A stretch of 13,450 bases of DNA from positions 1-13,450 of the forward strand of contig JBIKIW010000039.1 of assembly GCA_044361365.1 (NCBI GenBank), given 5' to 3'. Positions within the stretch are counted from its first letter, which is position 1. Every line of letters begins with the position of its first letter. Shown here piece after piece: positions 6,919 through 13,381 of this stretch. This DNA is from JBIKIW01 sp044361365 (GTDB lineage: Bacteria > Patescibacteriota > JACMRA01). The notes beneath the pieces were generated by a model. The model was not told the DNA's origin. It did not search any database and worked only from the letters and a program-made list of their open reading frames with translations. The translations under genes and the position numbers were made by a program.

Positions 6919-8307
6919 ATGTCTAATAACAAAAAGAAATTTCCTTTATACAGAGCCTTTGCTTTAGGCCTTGTGGCTGTAGCAGTTGTAGGGACGGTAA
7001 TTTTTGCAGGTTTAAATACCAACAAGAAAAAAGATCAGGCAAGTGCATCAGCCAATCAAGTATGTGGTGGTGCATCTCTAAAAATGGCACCCGGGGACAC
7101 ATGTAGACTTAAAATAACTTATACCAATGGAGAAGGGCAAGCGACGACAAATTCAATTTTAAAAATATTTGCAGGAAAAGCTTTTGAGATAAAACCAGCT
7201 AATTTTACCGATGAGATGTTTGTTGATGGGGCTTCTCAAGGAGTAGCAAATGTAACTTACGCTAACACTGTAGACACATCGAACGCTAATAGTACTTGGG
7301 GAACCACACTCTTCTATTTGCCAGGAAGTGCCAAAGTAACAACTTCGAAAACACCTGGAACTTTGCAACCAAATACGACTGGAGAAATTTATTTTGATTT
7401 AAAATTACTAGATAATGTTCTTAATTTGAACAGAGCTGGCACTACTAAATATGCAGTAGGTGATGTGTTAAAAACGCCGGTTACGGACTTGGACAATTTA
7501 TCAACAGAAGGAGTCATGTCTTTTCTTCAAGCTACAGAAATAACCGGAGCTAAAATTGTAAAGGGTGGTGTTGATATAGAGATTTTAGCCCCTTCCAAGG
7601 CAACCTACACAACTACAGGAACTTTAACTGGTACCTCAGGAAGTGCAGTTGGTGGAACAATCACAATCACAGGATCACCAGCCTTAACTGGATCAGCAAC
7701 TTACACTAATGGAGGAAGTTGTTCTATCACAGGAACAATTGCTTCTAATGTATTTACCCCAACAGGAAATATCCCAGCAGCTTGTCCAACTGGATCAAAT
7801 ACTACAGGAAAAATAACTTCTGGAGCAACTGATGTAACTGGAATTGCTACCAATTTTGTAGGAAACACCACAGGAAATTGTAACGACAAATTCGGAGACA
7901 ACTGTAGATTATATTTTGTAGGATCAAACAATGCGGCAGTTGTATGGAATTCAGCTTTCCAAACCAACACAGGCTGGAACAGAGCTCAAAAATATAAAGA
8001 TGGAGTAGCAAAATTAGTTTTTGATAATATTAAAACTAGTGCTGGGGCAACTATTGTAAATGGGTCTGCTTGTGAATTTAAACTAACTCGTTTTGGAGCT
8101 GTTGATACTTTAAAAACCTTAAATGCAAACACTACAGCAGGTAAAGCCGAAGTAAGTTTACCAGTAGTTGATCAAACTGTAAATTACTATACCGTTGTTG
8201 TAACTTGTACTGAAACTGGAACCAGCGAAGTAGTAAAAGATTATGATAGGTTAGTGCTAATCGTAGGGGCTTCTGGAGATAGAACAGGTCCTGATTTAGA
8301 TCTTTAA
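6919..8307 (+). CDS. Membrane-anchored exported protein with Cys pairs and Thr/Gly/Ser repeats, surface cassette gene 2
   Basis: The 462-residue protein has a basic start (MSNNKKKF), a membrane anchor at about residues 12-32 and an extracellular remainder. Residues about 48-165 form a domain related to that of the preceding gene (CRLKITYTNG..., AFEIKPANF..., TLFYLPGSAK..., TTGEIYFDLKL). Residues about 226-325 are Thr/Gly/Ser-rich, with recurring ITGS, TGS and TTG motifs. The last 140 residues form a further beta-rich domain ending TVVVTCTETG and DYDRLVLIVGASGD. Eight cysteines lie outside the membrane (including VCGG, DTCR, GSCS, GNC, DNCR, SACE and VTCT), which suggests disulfides in an exported protein. 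It is cotranscribed with its neighbours: 24 bp from the gene before and 29 bp to the gene after. The function is unknown; structural or adhesive use is inferred. Confidence 0.8.
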   Translation: MSNNKKKFPLYRAFALGLVAVAVVGTVIFAGLNTNKKKDQASASANQVCGGASLKMAPGDTCRLKITYTNGEGQATTNSILKIFAGKAFEIKPANFTDEMFVDGASQGVANVTYANTVDTSNANSTWGTTLFYLPGSAKVTTSKTPGTLQPNTTGEIYFDLKLLDNVLNLNRAGTTKYAVGDVLKTPVTDLDNLSTEGVMSFLQATEITGAKIVKGGVDIEILAPSKATYTTTGTLTGTSGSAVGGTITITGSPALTGSATYTNGGSCSITGTIASNVFTPTGNIPAACPTGSNTTGKITSGATDVTGIATNFVGNTTGNCNDKFGDNCRLYFVGSNNAAVVWNSAFQTNTGWNRAQKYKDGVAKLVFDNIKTSAGATIVNGSACEFKLTRFGAVDTLKTLNANTTAGKAEVSLPVVDQTVNYYTVVVTCTETGTSEVVKDYDRLVLIVGASGDRTGPDLDL

Positions 8308-8336
8308 ACACAAGAAATAAATAAACTATTAATAAT

Positions 8337-9248
8337 ATGACTAAAATAAAAACAAGCATACTTCAAAAAAGCTTAGGATTAGCTTCAATTCTATTCTTAT
8401 TTGTAAGTATTATTTCAAACATTCCAACCCATGCAAGACTTGCGGATGTCACAACAAACGTATCAACTGCTATTGCTAAAGATAGAACAGCTCCTATAAC
8501 AATCTATTTTAGCTATGGAAGTGCAACCGCTGATTCTGACATTCTAACTGCAGTTTCTAAGGCCACCTTAGATAAATCAGATTTAGAATTTGTTAACACT
8601 GGTATCGAAGATTGGTACAATGGTAGCCCAACTAGAACAGATGCTGAAAATCCACCAGCTCAGCCAGTTTGTAATGCAAATTTTACTGGTCCTAAATATC
8701 AAATTAGCAGCTCTTTAATTTCTGCGAACTCTTTCACATATGGATTACAAAGTGCGAGAAACGCATCTGCTCCTAGTGGTTCTGCAAGTGTAGATAAACT
8801 AAGAGAAAAAGCAACAGGCTGTATTAAAGTTACCTTAAGGGTTTCTGCATCAGCTGCTGTTGGAAGTGTAGTTGCACTCACTTTTGATGAAGATTTTGGA
8901 AACTCTCCAAGTTACGCAGATGCAAATAGACCAGGTAAACAAATTGTTAATTTCACAATTGGTGCTGCTCAAAATACAAGCAGCACACCATCTTCTGTAG
9001 CTACTAGCAGCGTCGCAGTAAGTTCTGCGGTTGCAGTAAGTTCAAAAGCGGCAGTATCATCTGTTATTACCACTGTTTCAAGTGTTGCACCAGTAAATAC
9101 TAGTTTAGCTAGAACAGGTGGTGCAGAGGTTGTTACAATAATAGCTGTTTTTGCTTCTGGAATTGTAGGATTTATAGCTTTTAAGGTTTACAAAAAAAGA
9201 ATCAGCAAAGTTGACGTTGGTGGTGGTAATTTTAAAGGAAAGAAATAA
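8337..9248 (+). CDS. Secreted wall-type protein with LARTG sortase-like signal, surface cassette gene 3
   Basis: The 303-residue protein has a classical signal peptide: KIK, a hydrophobic core at about 12-28, and probable cleavage after THA at about 32. The mature domain (about 40-210) is beta-rich with two cysteines (PVCN, TGCIKV). A Ser/Val/Ala stalk (about 213-255) with repeated VAVSS-type units leads to LARTG at 257-261. A hydrophobic segment (about 265-283) and a basic tail (KVYKKR...) follow. This order is that of a cell-wall sorting signal, and LAxTG is known as the motif used by class E sortases. The tail after the membrane segment is about 20 residues, longer than usual. No sortase gene is in the window. 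The stop codon is followed by a terminator, so this is the last gene of the unit. Confidence 0.85.
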   Translation: MTKIKTSILQKSLGLASILFLFVSIISNIPTHARLADVTTNVSTAIAKDRTAPITIYFSYGSATADSDILTAVSKATLDKSDLEFVNTGIEDWYNGSPTRTDAENPPAQPVCNANFTGPKYQISSSLISANSFTYGLQSARNASAPSGSASVDKLREKATGCIKVTLRVSASAAVGSVVALTFDEDFGNSPSYADANRPGKQIVNFTIGAAQNTSSTPSSVATSSVAVSSAVAVSSKAAVSSVITTVSSVAPVNTSLARTGGAEVVTIIAVFASGIVGFIAFKVYKKRISKVDVGGGNFKGKK

Positions 9249-9272
9249 TTTACTAAAAATAAATTTTTAGAG

Positions 9273-9296
9273 AAGCCCATTAATTTGGGCTTTTTT
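9273..9296 (+). terminator. Rho-independent terminator of the surface-protein operon
   Basis: AAGCCCA (9273-9279) pairs perfectly with TGGGCTT (9286-9292) around a 6-nt loop, and the T-run continues to 9296. It lies 25 bp after the stop codon of the LARTG protein. A second, AT-only inverted repeat (CTAAAAAT at 9253-9260 with ATTTTTAG at 9263-9270) sits just upstream. Confidence 0.88.
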
Positions 9297-9308
9297 ACTT
9301 AGCATTTT

Positions 9309-9331
9309 CGGCTTTACCCGAAAAATTGGAG
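9309..9331. repeat. Left terminal inverted repeat of the insertion sequence
   Basis: It reads CGGCTTTACC inward and ends TGGAG, matching the reverse complement of 10346-10368 at about 18 of 23 positions. TTTTCGG/CCGAAAA at 9305-9324 makes it a small hairpin as well. Confidence 0.7.
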
Positions 9332-9335
9332 TTTT

Positions 9336-10311
9336 TTAACTAGATAAAATCTTATCAATCATCTGTTTCTTCCTATCTAAGCTTAGATCTCTGTGAAGTC
9401 TAACTTTGTATTTCCATTGTCCAAAACTACCATCGGCTGAATTAGTTGTGGTGGGAATATTTAACTCAGGGCAATCCTGGAAACTAAACAGATATGGCAA
9501 ATTAGTTTTAATTGATCTAAAAACTGATCTTAATCTTTTGTGTTGAAATTGTCCTTGATCATTTCTTTCTTTTAAGAACAAAGTATATTTTTCTTTAAGG
9601 TTGTTAAATTGCTTTGTAAATTCATTTTTGGATAAATTTTTAAGATTTAAAATTAATTGTCTTAATTCTTGTCCACACTCCGTTTTAGTTTTTCTAGTTG
9701 TATATCTGGTTACAATCTGCACTTGATGAAAATGACAGATTTGAATTGGTATAGTGTTAAAATATCTTTGTAAGAGCTGTACCACCCCCTTTCTACCATC
9801 AATAGTAAAGGATTTAAAGGTGTAGCCTAAATTAGTTAGATTTGTTAATTCTTCCAGGTAATAATTTAATTTTTCTGTATCTACATATTTCCAGGATAAA
9901 TTCTTACCCAGCCTTCTAAAAACCATCACACCTAGAGATTTTTTAAAGAAGGTAGTATCAAATATTAGGTTTAAAGGTTTAGGGTCAATTATTGATAGAG
10001 GTTTTCTAAACTTAAACTCATCAAAATATTTACGTAAGGTATCTTCACTTTTACCATATCTAATTTCTAATTCAGTGTTTGTTTGTGAATTGTATAATCT
10101 TCATATACTCTTTCTACCCAAGAATTATCTTTTAAAATGAATTTATGATTGCAATTTAAGCATTTGTATCTTTGTATATTACCAGTGAAACCTTGCTTGG
10201 TGACTTTTTTAAATTGGCATTTAGGGTAACAGTTTTTTTCTCAAAATGATCATAATATTTAGAGTTAAAATTTAAGTAAAAGATAATTGAATATTTATCT
10301 TCTAACTTATC
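9336..10311 (-). pseudogene. Frameshifted transposase, zinc-ribbon plus MULE/IS256-like DDE core
   Basis: Reading the reverse strand from about 10311, an N-terminal piece (DKLEDKYSIIFYLNF...YYDHFEK) leads to a zinc-ribbon, CYPKC...YKCLNC, in another frame. The change lies in a run of seven A (10233-10239). The frame shifts again near 10085 in a CACAAACAAACACT tract; loss of one AAAC unit would explain it. The remaining core is open down to 9336. It has a putative first catalytic Asp in IFDTTFF, the second in TIDGRKG, a CHFHQ C-x-x-H-like motif, and TTNSADGSFGQWK where the third acidic residue is expected. This order matches the Zn-binding variant of IS256-family/MULE transposases known from Patescibacteria. 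The downstream 197-codon stretch (9336-9929) has an internal ATG that is not the real start. Confidence 0.8.
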
Positions 10312-10345
10312 TTAGCTATTTAATCGTGTAAAGTGGCAAACGTAG

Positions 10346-10368
10346 CTCCATAATCTCAGGTAAAGCCG
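10346..10368. repeat. Right terminal inverted repeat of the insertion sequence
   Basis: It reads CTCCA...GGTAAAGCCG on the forward strand, the inverted counterpart of 9309-9331. It lies 35 bp upstream (in the transposase's direction) of the first open codon of the transposase remnant. Confidence 0.7.
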
Positions 10369-10532
10369 GTTTTTAGTTTAAAAACAACAAATAAACCAAC
10401 TCCGCAAAATATCTTAACTTAATTTTAGAATTAGGAGTTTTAAAGATTATTAGATTTTATCAAAAACAAAAAGTAAATAAGTTTAAATTTAATAAATTGA
10501 CGGAATCGCAAAAGTTTTTCGAAGTTGTTTTG

Positions 10533-12206
10533 ATGCATGTCCATAGTGAATCTGAACACATTCACACAAAATCAAACAAAAATGACTTAAAGTCCAAGCT
10601 AATTCAGTTTGGCGTCTCTTTACTTGTATTGCTCGTTGTTCCATGGGGGCTAAGTCAACTTACCAAAGATAATGTCCAGGATATTCGCAATAAAAACCCA
10701 CAAGTAGCGAATAGACCGGCAATGAATTACTACAAAAGTCGAGTAGAAAAAGTCAAAGGTGAAGTGAAACCTGATCCTAATAATGCTGTTTTAGGTTTTC
10801 AAGAAATGGAAGTTAAGCCTTTAGAGGGTCCAGAAAAAGGACAAATTTTTAATCTTGAAACTCAAGTGAATTCAACAGATGAGTTTTCTAAATACAAAGA
10901 AGGGGATGAGGTTATTTTGATGAGGACTGATAGTGACAATCAAGTTCGTTATTATATTTCAGAAAGATACAGACTAAATCAACTTTTATTTGTTGCTATT
11001 GCTTTTATTTTCTTGGTTATAATTTTGGTTGGAATCCGAGGTTTGACGGCAATAAGCGGTCTTTTGTTTAGTATTTTAACCATAACCACCTTTCTAATTC
11101 CATTAATTTTATCTGGTCAGAATGTTATTTTGGTTACTTTTTTAACTGGATTGTTTATTCTTACGATTTCTTTTTATCTTTCACATGGGTTTAGAAAAGC
11201 TATTACGATTAGTTTAATTTCTAGTATTATTACAATCACTTTAGCTACACTTGGCTCTATTTTGGTTGTTTATTTTACTCGGCTTTCAGGTACAGGCTCA
11301 GAAGATGCATATCAACTCCTTTACAGCAATACTACAGGAAATTTAAACTTCAGAGGGTTGCTTCTAAGTGCTATCATTATAGGGTCTCTTGGTGTGATTG
11401 ATGATGTCACAACCACTCAAGCCGCAACGATTGAAGAGCTTGCTAAAGCGAATCCAAGATTGACAACGGTAGAGCTGTATCAGCGTGGGATGAAGATTGG
11501 TCAAGAGCATATAATTTCTGTGGTCAACACACTGGGGCTTGCATATGTAAGTGTTGCGATGCCTTTAATCATGTATCTTACAATCTACAACCAAACTCCG
11601 CTTTGGGTTACTCTAAACAGTGAGATGATTGCTGAAGAAGTTATTCGAACAATTGTAGGTAGTGCAACTCTTCTTTTAGCGGTTCCTATTACCACACTTT
11701 TAGCAGCCAGATTTTTACGCAACCCACACAAAGACGAAAATCACGAAGATTATAAAAAAGAATCTCAACAAAAGCTAGAAAAGCCAAAATTTAAAATCCA
11801 AAATGTTTTTCAAAAAATACCCTTTCTTTCTAAACCCAACATATCAAAGTCAAAGCAAGAAAAGCTAAAAGAACCCAACTTGAAAGATAAAGATTTAATA
11901 GAAAAAGATTTCTTAGGAAAGCTAAACAATTTTAATACTGTTCTAGAAAATAAGGCCAAAAACGAAGAGCGTATAGTTAAAGATGATTACAAAATTGAAC
12001 CAGAAAAATTTGAAAACCCAAACCCAACTGTAGATAAGCAAACTAAAGAAAATTTTAGTAAAATTGAACAAGAAGTAGCAGAAGCTGCCTCAAGTGCTAA
12101 TAACGAACCTAAAGTTGAAGAAAAAAAGACTGTCGAATATATTGAAAACCCCACAATTTCTGATTTTACAGAGCAAGTAAGGTCAAAGAAAAGGATACAA
12201 TTGTAG
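10533..12206 (+). CDS. YibE/F family multi-pass membrane protein
   Basis: The frame opens at TTG 10497, but ATG 10533 is a better start and gives 557 residues. The N-terminus is His-rich (HVHSESEHIHTK). Membrane segment 1 is at about 24-42. An exported domain of roughly 105 residues follows (44-149; IFNLETQVNS, YKEGDEVIL, an OB-like pattern). Six or seven further membrane segments lie between about 151 and 396. The family hallmark is visible at about 284-345: GSLGVIDDVTTTQAATIEEL, then RGMKIGQEHIISVVNTLGLAYVS. YibE/F proteins are conserved in Firmicutes and CPR as predicted transporters or efflux-type proteins with no settled substrate. The cytoplasmic tail of about 160 residues (397-557) is Lys/Glu/Asn-rich and probably disordered, longer than in most relatives. 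No Shine-Dalgarno motif is seen. Confidence 0.9.
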   Translation: MHVHSESEHIHTKSNKNDLKSKLIQFGVSLLVLLVVPWGLSQLTKDNVQDIRNKNPQVANRPAMNYYKSRVEKVKGEVKPDPNNAVLGFQEMEVKPLEGPEKGQIFNLETQVNSTDEFSKYKEGDEVILMRTDSDNQVRYYISERYRLNQLLFVAIAFIFLVIILVGIRGLTAISGLLFSILTITTFLIPLILSGQNVILVTFLTGLFILTISFYLSHGFRKAITISLISSIITITLATLGSILVVYFTRLSGTGSEDAYQLLYSNTTGNLNFRGLLLSAIIIGSLGVIDDVTTTQAATIEELAKANPRLTTVELYQRGMKIGQEHIISVVNTLGLAYVSVAMPLIMYLTIYNQTPLWVTLNSEMIAEEVIRTIVGSATLLLAVPITTLLAARFLRNPHKDENHEDYKKESQQKLEKPKFKIQNVFQKIPFLSKPNISKSKQEKLKEPNLKDKDLIEKDFLGKLNNFNTVLENKAKNEERIVKDDYKIEPEKFENPNPTVDKQTKENFSKIEQEVAEAASSANNEPKVEEKKTVEYIENPTISDFTEQVRSKKRIQL

Positions 12207-12361
12207 CTGAGAGATTCATTTTGGATCAGATTGATGTTTCAAAAAAGATTAATTATTGGGGCTGGGAGTTTTGGTTACATTTACCACCAATAGTTTTAGC
12301 AAATTGTTCATTTTTTCTCTTTAATTCTATAAATACCCAGTCGCTTGCGACGGGGAGGTAA
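12164..12361 (+). pseudogene. Possible gene remnant overlapping the YibE/F stop and cut off by IS200
   Basis: A frame different from yibE/F stays open from 12164 to TAA 12359-12361. It encodes KVKEKDTIVAERFILDQIDV, then INYWGWEFWLHLPPIVLAN, then CSFFLFNS. The aromatic-rich middle does not look like random AT-rich spacer. Two readings are possible: a single-base shift near 12180 truncated a longer YibE/F tail, or TTG 12221 began a separate gene that IS200 interrupted at about 12336. The last codons (TQSLATGR) lie inside the IS200 left hairpin. I do not recognise the family and no continuation is obvious beyond the right end of the element. Confidence 0.3.
12336..12355. repeat. IS200 left-end hairpin
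   Basis: GTCGC (12340-12344) pairs with GCGAC (12347-12351) over a TT loop. CCC (12336-12338) pairs with GGG (12353-12355) after an A/G mismatch. Its apex GCTTGC is shared with the right-end hairpin. Confidence 0.75.
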
Positions 12362-12388
12362 CGTCCCTTGTCATTTAGAGCAAAGATA

Positions 12389-12406
12389 CACCTAGCTATC
12401 TAGGTG
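12389..12406 (+). promoter_or_regulatory. tnpA: Hairpin covering the tnpA start codon
   Basis: CACCTAG (12389-12395) and CTAGGTG (12400-12406) form a perfect 7-bp stem with a 4-nt loop. The 3' arm contains the GTG start codon at 12404-12406. IS200 tnpA is known to be kept silent by an mRNA hairpin that hides its initiation region, and this looks like the same strategy. An in-frame TAG at 12401-12403 excludes an upstream start. Confidence 0.7.
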
Positions 12407-12868
12407 GCAAACCATACACACAAAGAACACAATGTCAACCTTCTAATGTACCATTTTGTAGCTACAGTAAAATATAGAAAAAGCCTAATCAACAAAGAAA
12501 TAGAAAAAACTATAAAAGAAATTAGCCAAGAAATATCAAATCGATACGAAATATACTTTTTAGAAATAGGCTCAGACCTAAATCACATACACTTTTTAAT
12601 ACAATCAGTACCAACATACTCACCAACCAAAATAATCACTACGATAAAAAGCATATTAGCTAGAGAGATATTTAAAAAACACCCAGAAGTAAAAAAAGAA
12701 CTATGGGGAGGTCAATTTTGGACAGATGGATATTATGTAAACACAGTATCCAGATGTGGAGGAGAAAAACAAATCCAAAAGTATATTTAAAATCAAGGTA
12801 AAGACCCAAGAAAAGATTACAAAAAAATACTCGAAAACAAAAGCCAGATTCTATTCACCGAACTTTGA
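12404..12868 (+). pseudogene. tnpA: IS200-family transposase TnpA (Y1 HUH), nonsense-interrupted
   Basis: From GTG 12404 the protein begins MANHTHKEHNVNLLMYHFV, the usual IS200 TnpA opening. The HUH motif is HIHFLIQ at about residues 61-67. The segment FWTDGYYVNTVSRCGGE is typical of the region before the catalytic helix. The catalytic Tyr is the one in QKYI (residue 127), followed in intact relatives by a conserved Gln four residues later. Here codon 129 is TAA (12788-12790). The frame then continues NQGKDPRKDYKKILENKSQILFTEL to TGA at 12866-12868. Replacing the TAA with a sense codon gives a full 154-residue enzyme. The truncated 128-residue product would lack the Gln and the rest of the C-terminal helix and is very probably inactive. 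Confidence 0.88.
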
Positions 12869-12880
12869 GCGAAACTAATG

Positions 12881-12900
12881 CCTCGCTGCTTGCGGCGAGG
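12881..12900. repeat. IS200 right-end hairpin
   Basis: CCTCGCTGC (12881-12889) pairs with GCGGCGAGG (12892-12900) over a TT loop, with one T-G wobble. It lies 12 bp after the TGA that would end the full-length transposase frame. Confidence 0.8.
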
Positions 12901-12951
12901 TTGATTTACTAGAATATATCTATTTCATCAACCACCACGAGCATACCCCGT

Positions 12952-12964
12952 CAGTCTGCGACTG
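12952..12964. repeat. REP-like short hairpin
   Basis: CAGTC (12952-12956) pairs with GACTG (12960-12964) around TGC. It stands beside the palindrome that the MITE-like element has split, and the two together look like one dispersed intergenic repeat. Confidence 0.45.
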
Positions 12965-12980
12965 CCACCCTTTTCAAAAG

Positions 12981-13209
12981 CACGCCTGCCCTATGCTGAA
13001 AGCATCTTCTACAGAATAGGTATGTTATATTGACTACTAATCCTGATAGCTTGAGCTAAATTAGTATAACCATTGTAGTATTTCCCCATAATAGATATAT
13101 TCTAACCCTGTGTCCTCTTCTGGGATCAGGGATTTCTTTTAATTTGGTTAAATTAGACATATTTTGTGGTAAGAATAATCTAATTTTTGTCTAGGGTAAG
13201 GCAGGTGTG
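12981..13209. mobile_element. MITE-like 229-bp element with 11-bp flanking duplication
   Basis: The sequence CTTTTCAAAAG occurs exactly on both sides (12970-12980 and 13210-13220). The element between starts CACGCCTGCCCTA and ends with the inverted form, TAAGGCAGGTGTG (11 of 13 positions match). There is no open frame of useful length inside. Internal inverted repeats (TACTAAT/ATTAGTA at 13035-13066 enclosing TAGCT/AGCTA) predict a folded single strand. Joining the flanks regenerates CCCTTTTCAAAAGGG, an almost perfect palindrome, which is good evidence that this is an insertion. Because the duplicated site is itself nearly palindromic, the repeat can also be described as a 23-bp inverted repeat (12968-12990 with 13200-13222). 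The parent element is unknown. Confidence 0.6.
13035..13066. repeat. Two-tier hairpin inside the MITE-like element
   Basis: TACTAAT (13035-13041) pairs with ATTAGTA (13060-13066), and inside it TAGCT (13047-13051) pairs with AGCTA (13054-13058). The asymmetric internal loop is CCTGA opposite A. Confidence 0.5.
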
Positions 13210-13381
13210 CTTTTCAAAAGGGGAATTTTGAGCTTATCTCTATTTAACTGTTAAGTTGTTGTTAGTGAAATGAGTATAAGACTATCTAGTATATCGATCT
13301 GTGATGTCAAAAACCTCTAAACCTGAACAAGTTCAAACACATATGGCACATTTAGAATGGTAGAAACTAAACAACTCTACT

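Larger units (their letters stand above)
9309..10368 (-). mobile_element. Inactive insertion sequence with zinc-ribbon MULE/IS256-like transposase
   Basis: The ends at 9309-9331 and 10346-10368 form a 23-bp inverted repeat with about 18 identities, including the exact outer block CGGCTTTACC and the inner block TGGAG. The element is about 1.06 kb and is filled by one reverse-strand transposase gene whose stop codon abuts the left repeat. I could not find a convincing target-site duplication on either side. It lies just after the terminator of the surface operon, so its insertion probably did not break that unit. The transposase carries frameshifts, so the element cannot move on its own. Confidence 0.75.
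12336..12905 (+). mobile_element. IS200-type insertion element with defective tnpA
   Basis: A single tnpA-like gene is bracketed by the subterminal hairpins expected of the IS200/IS605 family. Both the left (12336-12355) and right (12881-12900) hairpins have TT loops and a shared GCTTGC apex. The element lacks classical inverted repeats and a target duplication, as usual for single-strand transposition with a Y1 HUH enzyme. The exact cleavage positions lie a few bases outside each hairpin and cannot be fixed from the sequence alone, so the outer limits are approximate. It has no tnpB. Because tnpA is interrupted, the copy could move only if supplied with TnpA from another locus. Confidence 0.85.

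Noticed and set aside
9305..9324. Hairpin TTTTCGG/CCGAAAA as a terminator
   Set aside because: It lacks a T-run in the right place on either strand and overlaps the inverted repeat of the insertion sequence, which explains its presence.
9302..10375. Target-site duplication of the zinc-ribbon insertion sequence
   Set aside because: The 8 bases outside the two inverted repeats (GCATTTTC and GGTTTTTA) do not match convincingly, even with the ends shifted by a base.
12909..13017. Open frame LEYIYFINHHEH... after IS200 as a gene
   Set aside because: It spans a REP-like hairpin and enters the MITE-like element, has no good start and resembles a translated repeat.
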